Positions 45,535-53,259 of a stretch of DNA of 64,000 nt are shown here, one piece after another. This stretch comes from Peristeroidobacter agariperforans (GTDB taxonomy: Bacteria > Pseudomonadota > Gammaproteobacteria > Steroidobacterales > Steroidobacteraceae). A program made the position numbers and the translations under genes. The notes beneath the pieces are model-generated. The model did no database searches. It saw only the letters and a program-made list of their open reading frames with translations, and had not been told where the DNA came from. The number at the start of each line of letters is the position of its first letter. Within the stretch, counting starts at the first letter, position 1. The DNA lies in NCBI RefSeq assembly GCF_004138335.1, contig NZ_RYFW01000001.1:434001-498000 (forward strand), in the 5' to 3' direction.

Positions 45535-45900
45535 ATGAAGATCTCTTCAATCATGGTGGTGCGCGTCGCGGTCGCGGCCATGTTCATCATTCACGGCGTC
45601 ATGCGTGTCGTCGAGAATGCCGTCGGCCCGTTCGGCCCGTTCCTGGAATCGCGGGGCTTGCCGTTCGGCCTGGCATGGGCCTGGGCGGTCACGCTCATCG
45701 AGATCGCCGGCGGTACGTTGCTGGCATTGGGCCGTTACACCGCGCCGCTCGCGGCTTACTTCATCATCCAGACCGCGCTCGGCATCTGGTGGGTGCATTG
45801 GCACGCGGGCTGGTTCGTGGTCGGGCTCGGCCGCAACGGCATGGAATACAGCGTGCTGATCATCGCGTGCCTGATCGCCGTGCTGCTCGGGAAAAAATAA
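45535..45900 (+). CDS. DoxX-family membrane protein
   Basis: 121 residues, four hydrophobic helices: ISSIMVVRVAVAAMFIIHGVMRV, GLAWAWAVTLIEIAGGTLLALG, LAAYFIIQTALGIWWVHW, and SVLIIACLIAVLLGKK. The HG near the first helix and the EIAGG in the second are typical of DoxX-like proteins, which are linked to quinone or thiosulfate oxidation and oxidative-stress complexes. Its stop directly abuts the stop of the convergent WYL regulator. Confidence 0.88.
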   Translation: MKISSIMVVRVAVAAMFIIHGVMRVVENAVGPFGPFLESRGLPFGLAWAWAVTLIEIAGGTLLALGRYTAPLAAYFIIQTALGIWWVHWHAGWFVVGLGRNGMEYSVLIIACLIAVLLGKK

Positions 45901-46866
45901 TCAGGTCGTCGCCGCGACCACTCGCTTGGCTTGATTGCGCAGCTTACGACGCAGCTCGGTAGGTTTGACGATGTCGGCCTCGAACACCAGATCGAACAGA
46001 ATGCGCAGCGCCGCTTCCTCCCGCTCGAAGTCGAGCGTCACCGGTTTGCGGCCTTTGAAGTTCTCGCCGAGCGGCTCGAGCCGGGTGCGAAACCAGTTGC
46101 CGAAGCTGTCGAGCAATTGCTGCTTACCCTTGGCGGAAATATTCAGATCCACCGGGAAGGCGACCGGTGGATTCTTCTCGAACTTCTCGCACCAGGCGTT
46201 CCAGAACTTGTGCAGATCGAAATCGGAATCGCGCGTGAAACTCGTGCCGGTCGTCGCCAGCGACAACATGCGTGAGATGCGGAACACGCGAGTTTCACGC
46301 TTCACGCGGCCGATCAGGTACCAGGTGTCGACCTTGACGACCAGCGCGTAGGGCTCGACCAGATACTCCTTTTCTTCGCCGTTGCTGCGGCGATAGTTGA
46401 TGTTGATGCACTCGTCCTTCCAGATCGCGGCACGCAACGTGTCGAGGTAAGGCGAAACGGAATAAGAACGGAACCAGGGCTTGGTATCGAACAACAATCG
46501 GCCGCGAGCGTGCTGAGCCCGCAACTGGTGCATCGTCGGTACGGCGGCGGCGAGCTTGTCGAGTGCGGTACGAGTTGGAGCCGCGAGATCCTGAACGCCG
46601 ATGCCGGCGGGACTCGCGATGAGCGCCAACGCTTCCGCTTCGCCAGAAGACAGACCCGTCAGATCGGAGGTGTAACCCTCGACCAGGCGAATGCCCCCGC
46701 CCCGCCCTTGCTCGGTGTACACCGGCACGCCCATGGTCGAGAGCGCGTCGATATCGCGAAATATAGTGCGAACCGAAACACTCAGACGCTGAGCAAGCTC
46801 ACCGGCGGTGAGCGCCTGAGCCCTCTGCAGGGCCATGAGAATGGCAATGAGTCGTTCGGCGCGCAT
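45901..46866 (-). CDS. WYL-domain transcriptional regulator (YafY-like)
   Basis: 321 residues. The N-terminal winged HTH (MRAERLIAILMALQRAQALTAGELAQRLSVSVRTIFRDIDALSTMGVPVY) is the HTH_11/DeoR type. The WYL domain (about 150-230) contains the signature in KVDTWYLIGRVKRETRVFRISRM, followed by the WCX extension. Such regulators sense nucleic acids or small ligands and mostly control stress, DNA-damage or efflux genes. A perfect 15-base palindrome lies 24 bp before the start, suggesting autoregulation. Confidence 0.92.
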   Translation of the reverse strand: MRAERLIAILMALQRAQALTAGELAQRLSVSVRTIFRDIDALSTMGVPVYTEQGRGGGIRLVEGYTSDLTGLSSGEAEALALIASPAGIGVQDLAAPTRTALDKLAAAVPTMHQLRAQHARGRLLFDTKPWFRSYSVSPYLDTLRAAIWKDECININYRRSNGEEKEYLVEPYALVVKVDTWYLIGRVKRETRVFRISRMLSLATTGTSFTRDSDFDLHKFWNAWCEKFEKNPPVAFPVDLNISAKGKQQLLDSFGNWFRTRLEPLGENFKGRKPVTLDFEREEAALRILFDLVFEADIVKPTELRRKLRNQAKRVVAATT

Positions 46867-46889
46867 GTCGGGATTACAACTTCAAACGC

Positions 46890-46904
46890 TGACATAGTAT
46901 GTCA
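46890..46904. promoter_or_regulatory. Perfect palindrome upstream of the WYL regulator
   Basis: TGACATA-G-TATGTCA: 7-base arms around one central base, 24 bp before the regulator start codon at 46866. Related half-sites (GACGTCA) lie just beyond. A WYL-regulator operator is the simplest reading. Confidence 0.5.
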
Positions 46905-46996
46905 ACGAAGACGTCAACCAAGACGAAGATTGCCCACATCGCAACCTTCGCCCAAGGATCAGCCGCGCGCGCCAGCGCGCAAATTTATTCTTTTAG

Positions 46997-47022
46997 CCCC
47001 CTCGCCCTTGAGGGCGAGGGGG
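46997..47022. repeat. Dispersed-type intergenic palindromic element
   Basis: CCCCCTCGCCCT pairs perfectly with AGGGCGAGGGGG around a 2-base loop, then TTGGGGTGTGAG. This matches the widespread proteobacterial element of the form CCCTCTCCC-x-GGGAGAGGG-TTGGGGTGAGG, a short MITE/REP-like repeat. No T-run follows. It lies in the 200-bp spacer between the WYL regulator and ppa. Confidence 0.7.
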
Positions 47023-47067
47023 TTGGGGTGTGAGTAATCTTCAGCGCACACCCAAAGAAAAATGCGC

Positions 47068-47700
47068 TTAGCGAACACCCATGAACGCAGACGTATAGTC
47101 TGCCTGGCTGCGGCGAATTGCTTCGTACGCTTCATCGCGGCCATACGCGTGCGTGATCTCTACCGCGTGATCCGGCGAGCCCGGGGCGTGCTTGTACGTC
47201 AGGAAGTAGTGGCGCACGCGCTCGATCACCGACTTCGGGCACTGAGAAATGTCGGTCAGGTGGCCATACAGCGCGTCATCGCGCATCACGGCGATGATTT
47301 TGTCGTCGGCTTCGTTGTCATCGATCATGCGCAGACCGCCGATCGGGATCGCCTGCACCAGCACGTCGCCGTGGCCGATCGATTTTTCGGTTAGCACGCA
47401 GATATCCATCGGGTCGCCGTCGCCCTTGATGCCGGTCTTGCCGGTGCGCTCCTCGCAATAAGCAGCGACGCGCTCGGCGCACAGCGTGCGGGGCAGGAAA
47501 CCGTAGAGCGACGGGCAGATGTTCGAGAAGCGCTGGGGGCGGTCGACCTTGAGCAGGCCGGTGGCCTTGTCGAGCTCATATTTCACCGTGTCGGTGGGCA
47601 CGATCTCGATATAGGCGGTGACGATGGACGGAGCTTCGGCGCCGATTTCGACGCCATGCCAGGGATGGGCACGGAATGCAGAAGGAAACATGGTCGGCAT
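47068..47700 (-). CDS. ppa: Inorganic pyrophosphatase
   Basis: About 210 residues from ATG 47700 (an ATG at 47691 is also possible); the frame continues to 47847. Family-I pyrophosphatase motifs: EIVPTDTVKYELDKATGLLKVDRP near 33, YGFLPRTLC near 66, the metal-binding DGDPMDICVLTE near 93, and KIIAVMRDD near 134. It hydrolyses pyrophosphate to phosphate and drives biosynthesis. It is divergent from apt (130 bp between starts), which produces pyrophosphate, a fitting pair. Confidence 0.95.
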   Translation of the reverse strand: MPTMFPSAFRAHPWHGVEIGAEAPSIVTAYIEIVPTDTVKYELDKATGLLKVDRPQRFSNICPSLYGFLPRTLCAERVAAYCEERTGKTGIKGDGDPMDICVLTEKSIGHGDVLVQAIPIGGLRMIDDNEADDKIIAVMRDDALYGHLTDISQCPKSVIERVRHYFLTYKHAPGSPDHAVEITHAYGRDEAYEAIRRSQADYTSAFMGVR

Positions 47701-47829
47701 GATTACGTAGATGGACTGGGGGATGAAAACGGGGCGAACCTGAACCGGTCCGCAGCGAAACGCGCTGACATGGTCAATAATTGGGGGCGAGAGTCTACCT
47801 GAAGCTTGCCGCCAACCGACCCCGACCTC

Positions 47830-48333
47830 ATGACCGATCTGAAACAATTCATCCGCGATGTCGCCGATTTCCCACGGTCCGGCATTATTTTTCGCGACAT
47901 TGCCCCGTTACTGCGCAGTCATTTCGGGCCGACCATCGAGGCGATGAGCGGCTTGCTGGACGCCGAGGAATGGGGGCGGATCGACGCCGTGGCGGGTATC
48001 GAGTCGCGCGGCTTCATGCTCGGCTCCGCCCTGGCCCTGCGGCATGGCAAAGGCTTCGTCCCGATCCGCAAAAAAGGCAAACTGCCTCCGCCGGTCGTCA
48101 GCATCCCGTATCAGCTCGAGTACGGCGAGGGAGTGCTGGAAATGCAGCAGGGTAACGGCCGGCTGCTGTTGATCGACGACGTGCTCGCCACCGGCGGGAC
48201 CCTGGCTGCAGCCGCCGAGCTGTGCCTGCTCGCGGGCTACCAGGTCGACGCCCTGGCGGTGCTCATCGATCTCAATCTGATCAAGGACTTCCGTTGGGAA
48301 GGGCAGTCGGCGCGGACGGTCATCCGATACTAG
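47830..48333 (+). CDS. apt: Adenine phosphoribosyltransferase
   Basis: 167 residues from ATG 47830; the frame starts at 47806 but the family begins near MTDLKQFIRDVADFPRSGIIFRDIAPLL. The PRPP-binding motif is LLLIDDVLATGGT near 115 and the flexible loop RKKGKLP near 79. It salvages adenine to AMP with PRPP, releasing pyrophosphate. Two bp upstream is only a weak Shine-Dalgarno. Confidence 0.95.
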   Translation: MTDLKQFIRDVADFPRSGIIFRDIAPLLRSHFGPTIEAMSGLLDAEEWGRIDAVAGIESRGFMLGSALALRHGKGFVPIRKKGKLPPPVVSIPYQLEYGEGVLEMQQGNGRLLLIDDVLATGGTLAAAAELCLLAGYQVDALAVLIDLNLIKDFRWEGQSARTVIRY

Positions 48334-48442
48334 TGGGTTACAAGACCTGACAAATCTTCACGCGGGGCCAGAGTGCCCCCCGCCGCGCCCTCGCTGACAA
48401 TGTTGTCCATAGCTGGACCAAGGATGTCTCGTTGGGGGTGCC

Positions 48443-50236
48443 ATGAGAAACGCAGCGAAACGGGCGCTGGCCGCCCTAGCCATGACCATCGGCCTGACCA
48501 CGCAGGCCATGGCCGTCGAGCCGGGCCAGACGGTCGACAACTTCCGCCTGCTCGATCAGCGGGGCAAATCGCACGAGCTCTACTACCTCTCGGACATGAA
48601 GGCCGTGGTGCTGATGGTGCAGGGAAATGGTTGCCCCATCGTGCGCCAGGCGTTGCCGGCGCTGGCCGAAGTGCGCGCCAGATACCAGGCTCGGGGCGTC
48701 GAGTTCCTGTTGCTGAATTCGAACTTGCAGGACACGCGCGATCTGGTCGCCAAGGAAGCGAGCGAGTTCAAGATCGACTTCCCCATCCTGCTCGATGAAT
48801 CGCAGCTCATCGGCGAGGCGCTCGGTGTCGTGCGCACCTCCGAAGTGTTCGTGATCGATCCCAAGGGCTGGAAGCTCAAATATCGCGGCCCAATGGATGA
48901 CCGGCTCTCTTATGAGCGTCAACGCCCGGCGCAGCACCACTATCTCACCGATGCGCTCGACGCCGTGCTCGCCGGCAAGCCCGTGCAGACACCGCAGGCC
49001 GACGGCGTCGGCTGCCTGGTCAATTTTCCCGAGCGCGATCGCAAGGTGAGTCACAACCAGATCTCTTATTCCAAAGAGATCGCGCCGCTGCTCAAAGATC
49101 GTTGCGTCGTGTGTCATCAAGTCGGCGGCGTCGGCCCGTGGGCCATGACGGGCTACGACATGGTGAAAGGCTTCGCGCCGATGATCCGCGAAGTCCTGCG
49201 CACTCAGCGCATGCCGCCGTGGCATGCCGATCCCCATTACGGCACATTCGAGAACGCACGCGGCCTCACCAACGATCAACGCAAACTGCTGGTGCACTGG
49301 ATCGAGGCGGGCGCGCCTCGCGGCACTGGCGATGATCCGCTGTTGGCGGTCAAGCCTGAGATCAAAGAATGGAAACACGGCAAGCCGGATCTGATCGTTG
49401 AAATCCCCGCGTACGACATTCCCGCGACGGGCGTCATCGAATATCAGTATCCGCGCGTGAAGAACCCGCTCGGTCGCGATGTCTGGATCACTGCGGTCGA
49501 GATTCATCCGGGCGCGAAGCAGGCGATTCATCACATCATCGCCAACGATCCCGTCGTCGCCGGCTCCACCGGCGAGCGCAGCGGCGGCAATCTCGCCGGC
49601 TTCGCGCCGGGCATGGAGCCGATCGTTTATCCGCAAGACACCGGCGTGCTGTTCCCGAAGGACGCGGACTTCGTATTCCAGATGCACTACACGCCGAACG
49701 GCAAAGCCGTCACGGATCACAGCAAGGTCGGCTTCTATTTCCGCGAAGCCAGCAACCCGCCGAAGTATCCCTTGCACCTCACGGCGCTGACCGATTTCAA
49801 ATTCGAGATTCCGCCGGGCGCGAAGGAACATACGACCACGGTGACGCGCCCCATTCAGCGCGACATGTTGATCTACAACATCATGCCCCACTCGCATCTG
49901 CGCGGCCGCGCCGGCACGATGACCGCTGTTTATCCGGACGGTCGGGAAGAGATTCTGCTCAACGTGCCCAAATACGACTTCAACTGGCAGACGGTGTACG
50001 AGTACCAGCAGCCGAAGACCATTCCGGCCGGCTCGAAGCTGGTGTGGCGCTTCAGTTGGGACAACTCGACACAGAATCCGGCAAACCCGGATCCCACCAA
50101 GCCGGTGCGCTGGGGCGATCAGACCTTCGAAGAAATGGGCATCGGCTTCGTGCGCTTCCGCTACCTCGACGAGACCACCGATAAAGCGCGCGTCAGTGCA
50201 AGCAAGGCCACGCAGACAGCGGCGCTCGACGATTAA
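48443..50236 (+). CDS. Redoxin-cytochrome c-copper type II monooxygenase fusion, exported
   Basis: 597 residues. After a signal peptide (ends AMA near 24), a peroxiredoxin/thioredoxin-like domain (25-180) has a single Cys64 in QGNGCPIVRQ. A c-type heme site C221-VV-C224-H225 follows, then a copper ascorbate-dependent monooxygenase-like module. Its ligands line up with the peptidylglycine/dopamine monooxygenase pattern: His363-His364 and His415 (first copper), His483-x-His485 and Met565 (second copper). Function is inferred: an electron chain delivering to copper-catalysed hydroxylation in the periplasm. The arrangement appears in few known proteins. GGGGGT lies 6 bases before the ATG. Confidence 0.85.
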   Translation: MRNAAKRALAALAMTIGLTTQAMAVEPGQTVDNFRLLDQRGKSHELYYLSDMKAVVLMVQGNGCPIVRQALPALAEVRARYQARGVEFLLLNSNLQDTRDLVAKEASEFKIDFPILLDESQLIGEALGVVRTSEVFVIDPKGWKLKYRGPMDDRLSYERQRPAQHHYLTDALDAVLAGKPVQTPQADGVGCLVNFPERDRKVSHNQISYSKEIAPLLKDRCVVCHQVGGVGPWAMTGYDMVKGFAPMIREVLRTQRMPPWHADPHYGTFENARGLTNDQRKLLVHWIEAGAPRGTGDDPLLAVKPEIKEWKHGKPDLIVEIPAYDIPATGVIEYQYPRVKNPLGRDVWITAVEIHPGAKQAIHHIIANDPVVAGSTGERSGGNLAGFAPGMEPIVYPQDTGVLFPKDADFVFQMHYTPNGKAVTDHSKVGFYFREASNPPKYPLHLTALTDFKFEIPPGAKEHTTTVTRPIQRDMLIYNIMPHSHLRGRAGTMTAVYPDGREEILLNVPKYDFNWQTVYEYQQPKTIPAGSKLVWRFSWDNSTQNPANPDPTKPVRWGDQTFEEMGIGFVRFRYLDETTDKARVSASKATQTAALDD

Positions 50237-50270
50237 ATTTCCGTCAGCCTGTGGCTGGCAACTCTTACAA

Positions 50271-50296
50271 GGGCGGCTCATCGAGCCGCCCTTTTT
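50271..50296 (+). terminator. Rho-independent terminator after the fusion gene
   Basis: GGGCGGCTC pairs perfectly with GAGCCGCCC around loop ATC, followed by TTTTT, 35 bp after the stop. Confidence 0.9.
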
Positions 50297-50456
50297 ATTC
50301 GTAAGTTCCGTGGTTGGCGCTGGAGAAATACCTACGAGCGTAACTGTCGCCATTTGGCGAACCGGTTCAGATCAGGCCGTTATTACGGTTCAGTTTCGCT
50401 ATAGTTCGCGTCTGCCGACAGATCGGCAGCAACTAGACCTATAAGGATTCGAGCTG

Positions 50457-51116
50457 ATGTTGAGAAAGGTGCTGCTAGCGCTGCTGATGGTGCTAGGACC
50501 GGCGTCCGCCTTCGCCGCGACAATGTATATCTCCGATGAGCTGACTGTTCCTCTGCGTCGCGGCCCATCGAATGGTCACAAGATCATCAACGCCGCGCTG
50601 CCCAGCGGTCTCGCGTTGGATGTGCTCGGCGAAGACAAGGCCGCGGGGTTCACGCAGGTGCGCACACCGAATGGCACCGAGGGATGGTTGCCTACTCAGT
50701 ACCTGGTCAGTCAACCCGTCGCGAAGGACCGACTCGCCGCCGCGACCAAGCGCGTCGAAGCACTCGAGGCGCAGCTGAAATCGACTCGCGAGAATTATCA
50801 GGACGTGCGCGGCGCGCGCAGCGAGATCGAAAGCAAGGCCAACGATCTCTCCAAAGAAAATCAGAAACTGCAAACCGAGCTGGCGGAGATCCGCCGCGTC
50901 TCGGCCACGGCCATCACGCAGTTCGAAGAAAACAAACAGTTGAAGGCCAGCAATGCGTCGCTGACCACACAGGTCACACAGTTGACCGACGAAGTGCAGG
51001 ACCTGAAGCGCAATGTGATGTTGCGCTGGCTGTTATCCGGCGGCGCCCTGGTGCTGATCGGATTGGCGCTCGGCGCGTGGATCAAGTCGCGGCCGAAGCG
51101 CAGCACGTGGGCGTAA
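50457..51116 (+). CDS. SH3-domain protein with coiled coil and C-terminal membrane anchor (TIGR04211-like)
   Basis: 219 residues; AAGGA precedes the ATG. A signal peptide (ends AFA) leads to a bacterial SH3 domain (about 22-90, YISDELTVPLRRGPSNGHKIINALP, ending EGWLPTQYL). A coiled coil (95-180, RLAAATKRVEALEAQLKS) and one helix (LLSGGALVLIGLALGAWI) plus KSRPK follow. This is the YgiM/TIGR04211 pattern: an SH3 domain in the periplasm tethered to the inner membrane. The function is unknown, usually linked to cell-wall or stress processes. Confidence 0.88.
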   Translation: MLRKVLLALLMVLGPASAFAATMYISDELTVPLRRGPSNGHKIINAALPSGLALDVLGEDKAAGFTQVRTPNGTEGWLPTQYLVSQPVAKDRLAAATKRVEALEAQLKSTRENYQDVRGARSEIESKANDLSKENQKLQTELAEIRRVSATAITQFEENKQLKASNASLTTQVTQLTDEVQDLKRNVMLRWLLSGGALVLIGLALGAWIKSRPKRSTWA

Positions 51117-51468
51117 GTAAGAAGCGCTAGGGTGGTGGCGGGCTCTGAAGCACGGAGCCCGAAGAGAAGCCTGTGAACGATCGCGACGTCAGTGTTGAGA
51201 GATCGTTGTGCCTGGGCCTGCAGGAGGACACCGATTAGCCAAGGCAACAACGGGCCAACTCGCAAAACCTTACTCGCCTCGATCGCTCACAGGCAGGCTC
51301 ACAGATTGACATGAGACCAGCACGATCACATCGGACCCGGGAGCAGACTCGCAGTTTCGATTGAGCTGCTTGTTGGTATAGATCCGGTAGGCCTCGGAAA
51401 TGAACCCTGGGGGTGCGAAAAAAATTCTACGAACTAACGGCAACCGCAGCGCAGGCGCTGCGGCCGCA
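51117..51468. other. 352-bp spacer with a weak hairpin
   Basis: No convincing gene. A hairpin CGGGCTC/GAGCCCG (51139-51161, 9-base loop) lacks a T-run. A longer-range pair AACGATC/GATCGTT flanks about 18 bases near 51174-51208. A minus-strand frame at 51270-51506 has no start signal and overlaps the phosphatase 3' end. Confidence 0.5.
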
Positions 51469-52638
51469 TCAAGAGCGCGGCAACATTTCGCTGCTGCCGT
51501 CGACACGCGCTCGAAACATCTGCCCGTCCTTGCGAATCATCAGACCTTCCATTACCGGCGCCTGCGTCTGTTCATCCCGATGCGGATAAACCTGCACCGC
51601 GATCACGCGCCCGCCATATAAAGCAGTGACGGCAGGCACCGTGGTGTGCCCGACCAGAATGGCCTGCACGCCGAAGCGCCCCCGAATCAGCTCGATATCA
51701 CTTTGCTCCGCGACCTTGAAGCCGCCTTTGCGAGCCGCGTCCTGAAAATAGCCGCGATACCACAGCGGCCCGTCCTGGCCCATGACGAATTCGGTTTGCA
51801 CGTCCGCGGATGCCCCGGGCTCCAGCAACGCGGCGCGCACGGTTTGATTCACAGCCGACAAAGACAGCCCGCGATCCACCAGCTCACGCGAGATGCCGCC
51901 GTGCAAGCACAGATATTGGCCGAGCCGGAACACTGCAGCTTTGCTCCGCAACCATTGGCCGAGTAGTGTTTGCTCGCTCCAGAGCAAAGCATATCGGTCG
52001 GCGCCCAGCAGCGCAGCGACGCGTCGATATTTCGGGTTCAGATAGCGATCGTCGCCCGTGAGCACCATCGACTCGTGATTGCCGATCGCCAGGTGCACGC
52101 CTCCACCGATTCGCGCCGCTTCCGCTTCGAGCTTGTAAATCAACCACAGCAGCTCGGTCTGGTTCGGGCCGCGGTCGAACACATCGCCGAGTACAGCGAG
52201 ATGTCCTTTGCCGAACGACCAGCGCAGGCGCTCGTCGATGATTCCGTGCCGCTGCAGAAGCTGCACGGCGATTTCGAATTCGCCGTGCGTATCAGCCATC
52301 ACGAATATCGGCGTGCGTGGGTTGACACGAATTTCATCGCTCGCCGGCTGCGCGGGGCCACGCAACTTTACCTCGAACGCCGGCAGCGAGCCGACGGCCG
52401 CAAGCGTCACGACATCGCCGACCGCGACGGCCTGATCGCGCACTCGTGGCCCCTCGCCAGCATCTTCGACCGAGCGTGAGCGCCAGCTGCCATCGGCGGC
52501 ACGAATGACATAGGGCCCGTCCTGCAGAGATTCGGCTCGAACCAGGCCAGTGCCGAAGGCCAGTAATGCTGCTGCAATCAGCAGCGGCCACAGGCTCGCC
52601 CGTGACTGCGGGTCAGGAAGATGCGACATGGATCGCAT
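51469..52638 (-). CDS. Shewanella-like metallophosphatase (calcineurin-like), exported
   Basis: About 389 residues from ATG 52638 (52629 is an alternative). A signal or anchor helix (LWPLLIAAALLAFGTGLVRA) precedes a beta-rich domain and a metallophosphoesterase. Its metal ligands read FVMADTHGE, LGDVFDRG, GNHES, LHGGI and VGHTTVP, the order of Shewanella-like (Shelph/ALPH) protein phosphatases. The enzyme dephosphorylates phosphoproteins or phosphoesters, here probably in the periplasm. Confidence 0.9.
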   Translation of the reverse strand: MRSMSHLPDPQSRASLWPLLIAAALLAFGTGLVRAESLQDGPYVIRAADGSWRSRSVEDAGEGPRVRDQAVAVGDVVTLAAVGSLPAFEVKLRGPAQPASDEIRVNPRTPIFVMADTHGEFEIAVQLLQRHGIIDERLRWSFGKGHLAVLGDVFDRGPNQTELLWLIYKLEAEAARIGGGVHLAIGNHESMVLTGDDRYLNPKYRRVAALLGADRYALLWSEQTLLGQWLRSKAAVFRLGQYLCLHGGISRELVDRGLSLSAVNQTVRAALLEPGASADVQTEFVMGQDGPLWYRGYFQDAARKGGFKVAEQSDIELIRGRFGVQAILVGHTTVPAVTALYGGRVIAVQVYPHRDEQTQAPVMEGLMIRKDGQMFRARVDGSSEMLPRS

Positions 52639-52785
52639 CATAGAGCAAATATTTCTTTGCCGGCCGCCGGCCGCGTCACGGCGCCGAAACCACATCCCCA
52701 CCTGAACGCGAACAACCTGCAGGAATGCCCAATTGAGAGTCCCGGCCAGTTCCAGCCGCGCCGGATTTGGTTACTATCGACACCG

Positions 52786-53259
52786 ATGAGCACCGTCACT
52801 CTTGGTCCAGCGCGCATGGGAGATGCACCTGCCATAGCCCACCTGTCGCGCGACCTGATCGAAACCGACCTGCCCTGGAGCTGGACGCCCCGGCGCGTGG
52901 CCAGCCTGATGCGCCAGCGCGAAAGCGCTGCAGTGATTGCGCGCGATCAGAATCGTCTCGCCGGATTCATCCTCGCCCAGTACGGCGACGAGTCGGCGCA
53001 CATCGCATTGCTCGGCGTCGCGAACGAATATCGCCGGCAGGGTATCGGCCGGCGCATGGTGCAATGGGTGGAGGAGACCGCAATGGTCGCTGGCCTGTTC
53101 CTGGTGCGGCTGGAAGTGCGCGCCATCAAGCGTGAGGCGCGCCATTTCTACGCAAGGCTGGGCTATCGCGAGACCGATCGCGTCGATGGCTACTACAGCG
53201 GCCTCGAGGACGCGATCAAAATGTCTCGAGACCTGCGCGCCCTGTCTACCTCAAAATAG
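52786..53259 (+). CDS. GNAT-family N-acetyltransferase (RimI-like)
   Basis: 157 residues from ATG 52786. The acetyl-CoA loop is NEYRRQGIGRRMVQWVEETA near 76, preceded by LLGVA and followed by VRLEVRAIKREARHFYARLGYRETD, the RimI-like arrangement. The acceptor is unknown. The 3' end overlaps the convergent DUF885 gene by 9 bp. The frame is open upstream to 52621 without plausible coding sequence. Confidence 0.88.
   Translation: MSTVTLGPARMGDAPAIAHLSRDLIETDLPWSWTPRRVASLMRQRESAAVIARDQNRLAGFILAQYGDESAHIALLGVANEYRRQGIGRRMVQWVEETAMVAGLFLVRLEVRAIKREARHFYARLGYRETDRVDGYYSGLEDAIKMSRDLRALSTSK

Noticed and set aside
46960-47144. 61-residue minus-strand frame near ppa
   Set aside because: It only translates the dispersed palindromic element and flanking spacer.
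51139-51161. Hairpin after the SH3-domain gene as terminator
   Set aside because: Stem of 7 bp with a 9-base loop and no T-run; too weak to call.
51270-51506. 78-residue minus-strand frame after the SH3-domain gene
   Set aside because: No Shine-Dalgarno, no recognisable family, and it overlaps the phosphatase 3' end; kept only as spacer.
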